Assembly: GCA_018436785.1 (NCBI GenBank)
Contig: JAHDKR010000037.1
Location: 1-38,789, forward strand
DNA length: 38,789 nucleotides
Direction of reading: 5' to 3'
From: Synergistaceae bacterium
GTDB taxonomy: Bacteria; Synergistota; Synergistia; Synergistales; Aminobacteriaceae
Shown: one piece after another, positions 1 to 8,333 of the stretch
How the letters are laid out: every line of letters starts with the position of its first letter
How positions within the stretch are numbered: the first letter of the stretch is position 1
Notes under the pieces: generated by a model
Told to the model about the DNA's origin: nothing
Seen by the model: only the letters and a program-made list of their open reading frames with translations
Database searches by the model: none
Made by a program: the position numbers and the translations under genes

Positions 1-204
1 GCGCTGGAGAAGGGGGCCTTCGTGCTGGGCGGCGTGAAGAAGGACGACATCCTCCAGGCCGTCGAACTCGCCCGCAGCATGTGGGAGCACGGCGAACCCG
101 TCTCCCCCGTGGCCGACTACGCGGAGACGAACGTGTCGGTGAAGGTGATCAAGGTGATCCAGAGCTACACGAAGGTTGTGAACAAGGTTGTGTGGGGGAA
201 GTAG
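1..204 (+). CDS. wecB: UDP-N-acetylglucosamine 2-epimerase (non-hydrolysing), C-terminal end
   Basis: Only the last 67 codons are in the window; the frame is open from base 1 to a TAG at 202-204. The family interconverts UDP-GlcNAc and UDP-ManNAc in the cytoplasm, feeding surface polysaccharide synthesis. The tail matches the end of WecB-type epimerases, with the segments NVSVKVIKVIQSYT and VNKVVW near the C-terminus. The next gene starts 8 bases downstream on the same strand, so they are probably co-transcribed. The catalytic residues lie outside the window, so the call rests on tail similarity only. Confidence 0.7.
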   Translation, partial: ALEKGAFVLGGVKKDDILQAVELARSMWEHGEPVSPVADYAETNVSVKVIKVIQSYTKVVNKVVWGK

Positions 205-211
205 GGGAGCG

Positions 212-1195
212 ATGAACGAACATGAAGCGGGGGAAAAAATAGCGGTCGTCATTCCCTGCTACAATGTAAAAAAGTTCATCCTCCCGCTCATCGCCCGGAT
301 CGGTCCTCTCTGCGACATGATCTTCGTCGTGGATGATCGCTGTCCGGAGGGGAGCGGAGAGTACGTCCGAACGCACTGCACCGACCGCCGTATCCGCGTT
401 GTTGTCAACGAGGAGAATCTGGGAGTCGGCGGGGCCGTGATGCGCGGCTACGGAGAAGCCCTGAAGGAGGGAGCAACGGTCATCGTCAAACTGGACGGAG
501 ATGGCCAGATGGATCCGGCGCTTCTCCCCCGCTTCGTGCGCCCGGTTTTGGAGGGGACGGCCGACTACGCCAAGGGGAACCGCTTCTACGATTTATCGAA
601 CATCTCCGCGATGCCGAAGATCCGGATTTTCGGGAATGCGGTGCTCTCGTTCATGACGAAGTTCTCATCCGGTTACTGGAGCATCTTCGACCCGACGAAC
701 GGCTATACCGCCATCCACGCGGACATCGCGCGGCGCCTCCCGTTCGACAAGATCAGCGCACGGTATTTTTTCGAGACGGATATGCTCTTCCGGCTGAACA
801 TCATTCGGGCGAAGGTCGTCGACATTCCGATGGATCCGCTCTACGGCGAGGAGAAGAGCGGTCTGAAGATCTCGAGAATCTTAGGCGAATTTCTATTCAA
901 GCACATCCGCAACTTCGGGAAGCGGATTTTTTACAACTACTTTTTGAGGGATATGAGCGTCGCGTCGTTCGAGCTGATCTTCGGCGCGATCTTTCTGCTG
1001 TTTGGCCTCTTTTACGGAGGGTATCACTGGATAGCCTCCGTACGAACGGGGATCGGGGCGGCGACCGGGACTGTGGTGTTGTCTGCCCTTGTCGTGATCG
1101 TCGGAGTGCAGTTTTTGCTGAACTTCCTGGCGTACGATTTCGCGTCGCAGCCGACGGAGGCGATGCACGTCCTTTTCGAGGTGAACGATGAGTAA
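212..1195 (+). CDS. Polyprenyl-phosphate glycosyltransferase, GT2 family (DPM1/GtrB/ArnC-like)
   Basis: This 327-residue protein probably moves a sugar from a nucleotide donor onto undecaprenyl phosphate at the inner membrane. The N-terminal GT-A domain shows VVIPCYN at residues 12-18, a Rossmann-type VVDD, and the metal-binding LDGDGQMDP near residue 96. The C-terminus has two hydrophobic helices, FELIFGAIFLLFGLFYGG and a second ending in FLLNFLAYDF, the usual DPM1/GtrB arrangement. I chose ATG 212 because AGGGGAG lies about 5 bases upstream; an in-frame TTG at 188 overlaps the previous gene and has no better site. It overlaps the following SMR-like gene by 8 bases, a pairing typical of lipid-linked sugar modules. 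The sugar is unknown. Confidence 0.85.
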   Translation: MNEHEAGEKIAVVIPCYNVKKFILPLIARIGPLCDMIFVVDDRCPEGSGEYVRTHCTDRRIRVVVNEENLGVGGAVMRGYGEALKEGATVIVKLDGDGQMDPALLPRFVRPVLEGTADYAKGNRFYDLSNISAMPKIRIFGNAVLSFMTKFSSGYWSIFDPTNGYTAIHADIARRLPFDKISARYFFETDMLFRLNIIRAKVVDIPMDPLYGEEKSGLKISRILGEFLFKHIRNFGKRIFYNYFLRDMSVASFELIFGAIFLLFGLFYGGYHWIASVRTGIGAATGTVVLSALVVIVGVQFLLNFLAYDFASQPTEAMHVLFEVNDE

Positions 1196-1538
1196 GAATC
1201 AGATTTTACTGGCGCTTCTGTGCGTGGGGATGATAGCCTCCGGCCAGATTCTTTTCAAGAAGTCGGGTATGGAGATACGCGAGTCTGGGACGTGGTTCAC
1301 GCTCAGGAACCTCTTTCTCCTGGGCACGGCCTTCGCCATCTACGTCTCGGCGACGTTCCTGTGGATCAGCCTGCTGAAGGCGGTTCCTCTTTCGCGGGCG
1401 TACGTCTTCATGTCGTTGAGCTTCGTGATCGTGCCGGTCGCCGGTGTCTTCGTCTTCGGCGAGAAGATCTCGCTCGCCTACGTCGTGGGCGCCTCGCTGA
1501 TCGTGATCGGTATTCTGATAGCCTCGAGGGCGGGGTGA
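1188..1538 (+). CDS. Small four-helix membrane protein, SMR/ArnE-F-like (putative lipid-linked sugar translocase)
   Basis: The 116-residue protein is almost wholly hydrophobic, with four predicted membrane segments. The C-terminal helices carry the EmrE/DMT-like pattern GEKISLAYVVGASLIVIGI. In Arn-type systems such proteins (ArnE/ArnF) carry undecaprenyl-phosphate-linked sugar across the inner membrane. Its ATG lies inside the last codons of the GT2 gene with GAGGTGA upstream, indicating translational coupling. The large GT-C enzyme follows 102 bases later, so the trio reads as synthesis, flipping and transfer of one sugar. A general multidrug SMR pump is the alternative; context argues against it. 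Confidence 0.75.
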   Translation: MSKNQILLALLCVGMIASGQILFKKSGMEIRESGTWFTLRNLFLLGTAFAIYVSATFLWISLLKAVPLSRAYVFMSLSFVIVPVAGVFVFGEKISLAYVVGASLIVIGILIASRAG

Positions 1539-1640
1539 GCGGCATGCGGCGCGCCTTTTTTCCGCGACTGCGCGGAGTCCCTCGCCTGAAACGCCCTCCC
1601 TCGTTCCGGCGCCAAATCAAACTGCAAGGACGGTTTTGAT

Positions 1641-3488
1641 ATGACCGACACCCTATTTCACTTTCTTATGGAATATTCGTCGCTGAAGGTCTTTCTCTTC
1701 GGTTTGCTGGGGGCTTCCTCCTTTCTTGGAACGGGCCGATTCTTCTTCGACCGCCTTTTCGGGAAGCGAATTCCTTCGCACTATGCGCTCCCGGGCTCGA
1801 TGCTTCTGGGGTTGCTCTCGTACAGCCTTCTTCTGCAGGCGGCGGGGTTCGCGCATGCGGCCTCTCACTCCGTGCTGAAGACGCTTCTCTGCGCACAGCT
1901 CGGCCTCGGGAACGCGCTGCTGCTCCTCTCGCTGCGCCCTTCGGCGGAGCGGAGCGATATGCCTGCGGAATGGAGGAGTTCGCTTCTCTCCTCGAAGACC
2001 GCGATGCTGCTTGCATTCCTGCTGGGGCTCTCCCTGTTCGTCAACCTGATCATCGCGCTCGCCCCCTCGACCAAGGCCGACGAAGTGTACGTCTACATGC
2101 ACGTTCCTCTGCGGATGCTGCAGGACGGAGGCATCTTCTACGAGCGGATCGCGCATATCCATATCGCTTCCTGGATCCCGCAGTTGCACTATCAGCTTAT
2201 CGCCGCCCCCTTCTACGCGCTGGGGCTGACCGACGCGCTGAATGTAGTCTCGTGGTGCCTGAGCCTCCTCTTCGTCTTTTTTATCGTGCGCACGATCTAC
2301 GAGAAGACCAGCAACACGGTGTATTCGCTGTTGATCGCGCTGGGTTTGTACGTCGGGATGCACAGCCCCGTTTGGTACGTTACGGGCGGCGCGGGAGCCT
2401 TTTCGGTGCTTTCCATGACGGTGCTGACGTATATGACGCTCGACAGCCGGGCGCTCGCCGGCCGTTTCGGCTCCTTCCGTCTGCTGGGAATGGCCTCGCT
2501 CTTCTCGATGGCGACCACCGTCTCGAAACTCACCTATCTGCCCGTCGCATTTTTCTGCTTGGCGATCTGCGCGCTGCTCGTATGGCAAAGGGCCGACTAC
2601 AGGAAATTCTGGACGGTCTTCGCAGTATCGGTATCGTTCTGGGCGGTTTTCTACCTGCCGGCGTTTCTGTGGTCGTGGAGCGTATCCGGATTTTTCTTTG
2701 GTCCGATGTCGGACCCGGCGAACGCGGCGGAGACTTCAATGGGTATGGCGAGCTGGTCCTGGGAGGTCATCCGCTACGAAGTGGCCATTGCTTTGGCCGA
2801 GCTGAGTCCTTTTGTGTGGGGAGGATGTATGTTCTTTTTTGCGCTTCCGTGGATGCGGAAAGAGCGGTTCGCGTTTGCTTCGGCTTCTTTTCTGTTCACC
2901 ATACAGATCGCACTGTTCGTCTGGAAGCTACCGCTGCACTTCCGTTATTTTGGAGGGCTTCATTTCGGCCTCGCGCTCTTTTTCTGGGCGAATACGGTGG
3001 AATGTTGCCGGGTGCGCTTTCTGCGCGGGAGAAGGTTGTTGTATGCGTGTGCATCCCTTTTTGTTATTCCGTGGCTCTTTCTGCAGCTTTGGTATTCGTC
3101 GCAGTTTTTTCCCGTGGTCTTCAATGTCCAGTCTGCAGGAGCGTTCGTCGAGCGCCTGACTCCTTTCTACGCAGACTTCGCAAAGCTCGACGAGCTGCTA
3201 CCGAAGGATGCGGTTCTGCTGGTCAATCAGATTTCCATGCCTGTATACGCCCCCAGACGAGTTGTGCATGCCGAGAACGAACTGCCTCTACTTAAAGATA
3301 CCGGCCTGCCCTTCGCCTTCGGATACGCTCCTACCCCCGGCGTTTTTCCCGACTATACCAGCGAGGCGATCTACCAAAACAATGCTGCGGTGCATCACGC
3401 CTTCCGCACCCCCGGACGCGCACCCGTGCTGGGGCCCCTGACAGTCTACCGGCTGGAGAAATCGGCCGAAACCGAGGTGAAAGAATGA
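1641..3488 (+). CDS. Large integral membrane glycosyltransferase, GT-C fold (ArnT/PMT-like)
   Basis: This 615-residue protein has about ten or more hydrophobic segments and is probably a periplasm-facing transferase using a polyprenyl-phosphate sugar donor. After the early helices there is an acidic first loop, STKADEVYVYMHVPLRML at about residues 141-158, in the place where GT-C enzymes carry their catalytic acidic residues. The last ~120 residues are mainly soluble, as in GT39/GT83 proteins. The ATG at 1641 follows AAGGACGG by about 8 bases. The stop overlaps the next start by 4 bases (ATGA). Acceptor (lipid A, O-antigen or protein) cannot be told from sequence. Confidence 0.75.
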   Translation: MTDTLFHFLMEYSSLKVFLFGLLGASSFLGTGRFFFDRLFGKRIPSHYALPGSMLLGLLSYSLLLQAAGFAHAASHSVLKTLLCAQLGLGNALLLLSLRPSAERSDMPAEWRSSLLSSKTAMLLAFLLGLSLFVNLIIALAPSTKADEVYVYMHVPLRMLQDGGIFYERIAHIHIASWIPQLHYQLIAAPFYALGLTDALNVVSWCLSLLFVFFIVRTIYEKTSNTVYSLLIALGLYVGMHSPVWYVTGGAGAFSVLSMTVLTYMTLDSRALAGRFGSFRLLGMASLFSMATTVSKLTYLPVAFFCLAICALLVWQRADYRKFWTVFAVSVSFWAVFYLPAFLWSWSVSGFFFGPMSDPANAAETSMGMASWSWEVIRYEVAIALAELSPFVWGGCMFFFALPWMRKERFAFASASFLFTIQIALFVWKLPLHFRYFGGLHFGLALFFWANTVECCRVRFLRGRRLLYACASLFVIPWLFLQLWYSSQFFPVVFNVQSAGAFVERLTPFYADFAKLDELLPKDAVLLVNQISMPVYAPRRVVHAENELPLLKDTGLPFAFGYAPTPGVFPDYTSEAIYQNNAAVHHAFRTPGRAPVLGPLTVYRLEKSAETEVKE

Positions 3489-4621
3489 CCATCGAATACC
3501 GAATCTGCACCAACTGCGTCATGGACACGACCGACGCCCTGATCACGTTCGACGAACAGGGCGTTTGCGACCACTGCCGGAACTTTCGGGCCGGCATCCA
3601 ACCTGTATGGGACACGGGCGAGAAGGGGCGCGCCGAGCTGCAACGCACCGTGGAGGCCATCCGCCGCGACGGTCGCGGGAAGGACTTCGACTGTATCCTC
3701 GGGATCAGCGGCGGCATCGACAGCTCCTATCTGACCTACCTTGCGAAGGAGGAGCTGGGCCTGCGTCCGCTGGTTTTCCACGTGGACGGCGGCTGGAACT
3801 CCGAACTTGCGGTGCACAACATCGAGCGGCTGGTGAAGGGGTTGAATCTCGACCTCTATACCGTGGTCATCGACTGGGAGGAGATGCGCGACCTTCAGCT
3901 CGCCTTCTTCAAGGCCGGAGTGCCGCATATCGACACGCCGCAGGACCACGCCTTCTTCGCCACGATGTACAACTTCGCCGAGAAGCACCGGATCAAGCAC
4001 ATCCTCACCGGGGCGAACTACTCCACCGAGTGTATCCGCAACCCGCTGGAGTGGACCTACCACGCCACCGATCTCGTCCAGATTCGGGACATTCATTCGA
4101 AGTTCGGCACGCGACCGCTCAAGACCTTCCCCAAGAGCAACATCCTTCGCCACAAGGCCTATCTGCGCTACGTCAAGGGGATAAAGGTCGTCGCGCCGCT
4201 GAACTTCATGCCGTACGTCAAAGAGGACGCCGTACGCCTGCTGACGGAGAAGTTCGGGTGGAAGGAGTATCCGCAGAAGCACTTCGAGTCGGTCTTCACC
4301 CGCTTTTTCGAGGGGTACTGGCTACCGAAGAAGTTCGGCTACGACACGCGCAAGGTGCAGTTCTCCAGCCTGATCCTCACCGGCCAGATGACGCGCGACG
4401 AGGCGCTGGAGAAGCTGAAAACTCCCCCCTGCGACGAGAAGAACATCGCCGCGGACTTCGCCTACATCGCCAAGAAGCTGCGCATCTCCGTCGAAGAGCT
4501 GGAGGGGTACCTGAACGCGCCGAACAGGACGCATCGCGATTATAAATCGCAGGAATGGCTCTTCCAGACCGGCACGCGCATCCTCAACGCGCTGGGTGTG
4601 GAGAAAAGGTCGATACGGTGA
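3485..4621 (+). CDS. N-acetyl sugar amidotransferase, WbpG/PseA family (first copy)
   Basis: The 378-residue cytoplasmic enzyme belongs to the ATP-dependent family that turns a sugar acetamido group into an acetamidino group, using ammonia from a HisH/HisF-like pair. Visible are the N-terminal zinc-type cysteines CTNCV and CDHC (residues 8-32), and the PP-loop ATP motif GISGGIDSSY at about residues 74-83. It starts in an ATGA overlap with the GT-C gene. It ends 3 bases before the stop of a convergent HisF-like gene, so its presumed partners lie on the opposite strand. A second complete set is at 21270-23832; the two amidotransferases are clearly diverged, so they probably act on different positions or sugars. 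Confidence 0.87.
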   Translation: MTIEYRICTNCVMDTTDALITFDEQGVCDHCRNFRAGIQPVWDTGEKGRAELQRTVEAIRRDGRGKDFDCILGISGGIDSSYLTYLAKEELGLRPLVFHVDGGWNSELAVHNIERLVKGLNLDLYTVVIDWEEMRDLQLAFFKAGVPHIDTPQDHAFFATMYNFAEKHRIKHILTGANYSTECIRNPLEWTYHATDLVQIRDIHSKFGTRPLKTFPKSNILRHKAYLRYVKGIKVVAPLNFMPYVKEDAVRLLTEKFGWKEYPQKHFESVFTRFFEGYWLPKKFGYDTRKVQFSSLILTGQMTRDEALEKLKTPPCDEKNIAADFAYIAKKLRISVEELEGYLNAPNRTHRDYKSQEWLFQTGTRILNALGVEKRSIR

Positions 4622-4624
4622 GGC

Positions 4625-5392
4625 TCACGCGCCGTTTGCGAACAGCGCCTCCAGCTCCTCGTACTTCGGGTAGGTAATCAGCACGGCGCGGTGCGGGCCG
4701 TGGAAGACGAAGAAGGCCCCCGCAGCCACTGCGCTCGCTCCCGCGTCCACGGCCGCCTTCATATCGGCCAGGCTCCCCGCGCCCCCTACGGCGATCAGAG
4801 GGACGGGGAGCCTGATCGACGTTTCGTTGATCAACTCCACGTCCATCCCCTCCATCGTGCCGTCTCGGTCGACGGAGTTCAGCAGCACCTCTCCCGCTCC
4901 GGCCTCGACGCAGCGTGCAAGAAAGTCGCTCACCGGAGTGTCCAGCGTCTTCCCGGTGCGCGAGGCGAAAAGCTTTTTGCCGCCCAGCCACCCCTTCTTC
5001 ACGTCGGCGGAAACGACCACGGCCTGACTGCCGTAGTGGTCGGCGATCTGCGAGATCAGCGCGGGGTTTTCGAGGGCGGCGGACTGGAGGCAGATCTTTT
5101 CCACGCCGGAGGAGAAGAGCCGCCGGGCGTGCGCGAAGGTACGGACGCCCCCGCCGTAGCAGAGCGGCATGAAGCACTCCTCCGCGAACTGCGCCACAAG
5201 GTCGAAGTCCGGCTCGCGCCCCGCCTTCGACGCGCCGATGTCCAGCACCATCAGCTCGTCCACTTCTTTCTCGTTGAAGATGCGGATGGCGTTGATCGGG
5301 TCGCCCACGTACTTGGGATCCTTGAACTTCAACGTCTTCACCAGCCCGCCGTCAGAGAGCAGCAGGCAGGGGATTATTCGGTGTTTCAGCAT
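4625..5392 (-). CDS. HisF-like ammonia-channelling subunit for sugar amidination (first copy)
   Basis: This 255-residue TIM barrel resembles the HisF cyclase of imidazole glycerol phosphate synthase. It opens MLKHRIIPCLLLSDGG, where true HisF has CLDV: the catalytic first aspartate (Asp11 of HisF) is a leucine, while the second (VVVSADVKK) remains. That loss fits HisF2-type proteins that only pass ammonia to a WbpG-like amidotransferase. The ATG at 5392 overlaps the HisH-like stop by 7 bases, so the two are coupled. Phosphate-binding glycines (YGGGV, GGAGS) are present. A role in histidine synthesis is unlikely given the missing aspartate and the setting. Confidence 0.85.
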   Translation of the reverse strand: MLKHRIIPCLLLSDGGLVKTLKFKDPKYVGDPINAIRIFNEKEVDELMVLDIGASKAGREPDFDLVAQFAEECFMPLCYGGGVRTFAHARRLFSSGVEKICLQSAALENPALISQIADHYGSQAVVVSADVKKGWLGGKKLFASRTGKTLDTPVSDFLARCVEAGAGEVLLNSVDRDGTMEGMDVELINETSIRLPVPLIAVGGAGSLADMKAAVDAGASAVAAGAFFVFHGPHRAVLITYPKYEELEALFANGA

Positions 5393-6003
5393 GATATCAT
5401 CTCCGAAAAATTGCGCATCACGGCCATGCCGAAGCGATGGCTCTTCTCCGGGTGGAACTGCGCGCCGAAGATGTTGCCGCGCGCGAAGGCGGCGACGAAG
5501 TCGCAGCCGTAGTCGCACGTAGCCGTCACGTCGGACTCGTCCGCGCAGACCACGTAGTAGGAGTGGACGAAGTAGAATCTCTGCCGCTCTTCGGGGAGGA
5601 TCAGCGGGTTGTCGCGACGGATGGAGAGCGTGTTCCAGCCCATGTGGGGGATCTTCAGCCCCGAATCGGCGGAAAAGCGGAACTTCACCACCTCGGCATC
5701 CAGCCAGCCGAGGCCGGGTAGATGCCCCTCCTCGCTCCGCTTCGTCATAAGCTGCATCCCCAGGCAGATGCCGAGGGCGGGCACGCCTCGCTCCAACACC
5801 GCGACTGAAAGCGCCTCGGCGATGCCCGACTCGCGCAGCGCCTCCATCCCCCGGTCGAACGCTCCCACTCCCGGCAGCAGCAGCTTCTTCGCGCTCGCGA
5901 TCTCGCCTGCGTCGCCAGTAATACGGCACTCGCCGCCCACGTGGAGGATCATATTTGCCACCGAATTCAAATTCCCTATGCCATAATCCACGATGGTGAT
6001 CAT
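5386..6003 (-). CDS. HisH-like glutamine amidotransferase for sugar amidination (first copy)
   Basis: The 205-residue class I glutaminase should release ammonia from glutamine for the HisF-like partner. The catalytic triad is visible: Cys in GICLGMQL, and His and Glu in AQFHPEKS near the C-terminus. The oxyanion-loop region LLPGVGAFD is conserved. The start at 6003 follows GAGGAGGAGAAGG on the minus strand and overlaps the GT4 stop by 4 bases; longer readings run into the upstream gene. Length is normal for HisH. With the HisF-like gene it forms the ammonia supply for the amidotransferase at 3485-4621. Confidence 0.88.
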   Translation of the reverse strand: MITIVDYGIGNLNSVANMILHVGGECRITGDAGEIASAKKLLLPGVGAFDRGMEALRESGIAEALSVAVLERGVPALGICLGMQLMTKRSEEGHLPGLGWLDAEVVKFRFSADSGLKIPHMGWNTLSIRRDNPLILPEERQRFYFVHSYYVVCADESDVTATCDYGCDFVAAFARGNIFGAQFHPEKSHRFGMAVMRNFSEMISC

Positions 6004-7229
6004 AAAGTCCTTCTCCTCCTCTCGGAGAGCATCTTCTCGTAGAGAGCGACGTACTCCGAGCCCATTCGCTCCTTTGAATAACGCGCCGCTCCGAATGTCG
6101 CGCACTCCTCCTTCGACGTGAGCGTTCCTCGCCGGAGCGCCCCTTCGACTGCATCGGCCAAGCTATTCAAATCACCGTACGGCACGAAGATTCCGTACGG
6201 TGGAGGAGCCACCTCGCTCGGCGCCCCCGAATCGAAGCCTGCCACAGGCGTTCCGCAACAGAGGGACTCCGCGCAGACAAGCGAAAAGGTTTCTCTCTTG
6301 CTGGTCAGAATCGTCAGGTCCGCCATCGAATAGAATGTCGCCAACTCACGCTGATCCTTCGTTCGCCCTATAGCGTGCACATTCGGAGGGAAGCGCTCGC
6401 TCAGATCGTCCACACCAATCAGGAAAAAGAGCGAGTTGGTCGAGCGCATACGTTCGGCAAGCTCCACTACCCAACGCCCACCTTTATCCTCGGACATCAA
6501 GTTCGGCGCCACGGCCAACAGCACCTTTTTGTCGCCGACATCGAACCTCTCCCGCAGTTGCGCGGGGGTTCGGGGAAAGAAGATATTCGTTGTATCGATT
6601 CCGTTACGTACTACGCGAAGCGGCTTAGTACCCAAGAACGATCGTTTTACCCGTTCCGCCAGCCAGCAAGACGGCGTCGTCAGAAAGAGGCGCTCGAAAT
6701 CGCCGAAAAGCCGTCTCTTCTCCTCGAACATCCGCGCCGTTCGGTCGAAGAACCAGCTCGCCGGATAAACTCTTTTTTGCGGACACTGTCCGCACCCGCT
6801 CAGCCAGCGCTCGCATTCGAAGGCGTGCCCGCACTTTCCCGTGTATAAAAATTCCGAGTGCAGCGTCCATACCGTCGGAACGGCGTTGCGCTTCAAATAC
6901 TCCACTACGGGCGCGATGTTGGCGAAGTAGGCGACGATGTCGTGAATATGCACCACGTCTGGTTGAAATTCCTCCATAATGCGCAAAAGCTTTCGCGTGG
7001 CCAGGGGAGAGAAGCATCCGGTCAGTCCCGTCAGGCGAGTCATCAGCGCGTGGAAATAGACCTCCGCCACCCCGCTGATCCTGTGAACGCCCGCCTCGCG
7101 CACCAAAGGTCCTCGTCCGTAGCAGGCCAGCGAAGAATGCCCCTGCTCCGTCAAAAGAACATGCAGGTCGTAAACAATCTTCCCCGTACTGCTGTGTTTA
7201 TAGTTGACGTCGATGAGGAGGATTTTCAT
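6000..7229 (-). CDS. Glycosyltransferase, GT4 family (WcaC-like)
   Basis: This 409-residue cytoplasmic or membrane-associated retaining glycosyltransferase has the GT-B layout. The N-domain holds DVVHIHDI at about residues 95-102 and a cysteine-rich loop (TGKCGHAFECE then SGCGQCP) seen in a subgroup annotated as WcaC-like. The C-domain has VRNGIDT, and CAESLCCGTPVAGFDSGAPSE with the nucleotide-sugar-binding glutamates. I chose ATG 7229 because MKILLIDVNY is the natural start; an in-frame TTG at 7244 with AGGAT upstream is possible. It overlaps the HisH-like gene by 4 bases. Donor and acceptor are unknown. Confidence 0.8.
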   Translation of the reverse strand: MKILLIDVNYKHSSTGKIVYDLHVLLTEQGHSSLACYGRGPLVREAGVHRISGVAEVYFHALMTRLTGLTGCFSPLATRKLLRIMEEFQPDVVHIHDIVAYFANIAPVVEYLKRNAVPTVWTLHSEFLYTGKCGHAFECERWLSGCGQCPQKRVYPASWFFDRTARMFEEKRRLFGDFERLFLTTPSCWLAERVKRSFLGTKPLRVVRNGIDTTNIFFPRTPAQLRERFDVGDKKVLLAVAPNLMSEDKGGRWVVELAERMRSTNSLFFLIGVDDLSERFPPNVHAIGRTKDQRELATFYSMADLTILTSKRETFSLVCAESLCCGTPVAGFDSGAPSEVAPPPYGIFVPYGDLNSLADAVEGALRRGTLTSKEECATFGAARYSKERMGSEYVALYEKMLSERRRRTL

Positions 7230-7256
7230 CGAGAAGCTTACCAAAGAGTCATCCTG

Positions 7257-8288
7257 TTAATAATGCCTTACCAAAAATCTACAATACTGAAGCGCTGTGG
7301 CAAAAGAAAAACACTTTCTTTCACAAAAAAAGTAGAACACTTTGTGGAATGTTCTCCAGAAAAAAGGTTGGAGCTTGTGCAAGTGAAAACGAAGAGACGA
7401 ATAAGAAATAGTCGATCGAGTATAAAACCATTCGATATCCTCTCTCATTTTTTGGAAGCGTGTCTTGTTGTATAGGTAGTCGTTAAGGCAGATATTGCTT
7501 AAAGCGATACATGTCGTGTACGTCAGAAGGTCGCTGTGCTTTTCAAGTGCGCCAAGGGATGCAGTGTACTCACGAAAGCTTTCAATGAGGTTAAAAAAAC
7601 GAATGTGAAGTGAACTCTTATATGTTTTGGTGATTGATTCCGGATTTACACAGTGAAAATATGTGTATTCATTAATAGAGTAAATTTGCGGATTATGTAT
7701 AAAAAGCTTAATATTAAACAACAGGTCTTCTGCATAAATATCCGAATTTTTTTCAAATAACAGATCAATGGATTTGATGAAGCCCGTTTTATAAAGCTTG
7801 TTCCAAGCGCAAAGGCCGTAGTTTTTACCAAAAAAAAAGTCGAACTTAAACTGAGAGCTTAAAGATGTCGGGTTGGTTATTGCTCCTTCGGGTATCGCAT
7901 TTCTTCTGGTGATTTTTCCAGTGGAATCGTAAATTGAATAATTGCCAATAATAACGTCTGCTTTTTGTGAATTTATTAAAAGTTTTTCAATGGCGTTATG
8001 AGCTAAAAAATCGTCAGAATCAAGAAAGTAGAGGTACTCCCCCTCGGCATGTTTCATTCCAGTGTTTCGCGCACCGGACAGCCCCGTGTTTTTTTGACTA
8101 AGAGATTTGATGCGAGAGTCTCTTTCGGCATATGTGTCGATAATCGCTTGAGAGTTGTCCGGGGACTCGTCATTGACGACGATGATTTCTAAGTCACGGT
8201 AACTTTGATTGACCACGCTTTCAAGGCATCGCTCCAGATATTGCTCTACATTGTAAACTGGAACAATCACGCTTACTAGCTTCGACAC
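7257..8288 (-). CDS. Glycosyltransferase, GT2 family (AT-rich cassette)
   Basis: The 343-residue protein is a soluble inverting GT-A enzyme. It begins with VSVIVPVYNVEQYLERCLES, has the nucleotide-binding VVNDESPDNS, a NTGLSGARNTG motif, and the metal-binding FLDSDD near residue 92. The C-terminal third is not diagnostic and probably sets acceptor choice. The start is GTG at 8288 with AAAGG about 10 bases upstream. Base composition is much more AT-rich than the downstream GT4 gene; this is the downstream edge of an AT-rich cassette reaching to about 12628, suggesting acquisition from another source. The linkage formed is not known. Confidence 0.85.
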   Translation of the reverse strand: MSKLVSVIVPVYNVEQYLERCLESVVNQSYRDLEIIVVNDESPDNSQAIIDTYAERDSRIKSLSQKNTGLSGARNTGMKHAEGEYLYFLDSDDFLAHNAIEKLLINSQKADVIIGNYSIYDSTGKITRRNAIPEGAITNPTSLSSQFKFDFFFGKNYGLCAWNKLYKTGFIKSIDLLFEKNSDIYAEDLLFNIKLFIHNPQIYSINEYTYFHCVNPESITKTYKSSLHIRFFNLIESFREYTASLGALEKHSDLLTYTTCIALSNICLNDYLYNKTRFQKMREDIEWFYTRSTISYSSLRFHLHKLQPFFWRTFHKVFYFFCERKCFSFATALQYCRFLVRHY

Positions 8289-8333
8289 GACCTCATCGCC
8301 TTTCAGATAATAGAAAAATATAGAAACAGAATC

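Noticed and set aside
1970..3295. A 441-codon open frame inside the GT-C gene
   Set aside because: It is in another frame of the same strand, arginine-rich and without domains, while the GT-C frame has membrane helices and good junctions.
4625..6003. Histidine biosynthesis genes hisF and hisH
   Set aside because: The HisF-like protein lacks the first catalytic aspartate, no other his genes are present, and a WbpG-like amidotransferase is adjacent. The same holds at 21270-22720.
4625..6154. A 509-codon reading of the first HisF-like gene with a long N-terminal extension
   Set aside because: The first ~254 residues are the HisH-like gene in the wrong frame. The real start is ATG 5392, where HisF similarity begins.
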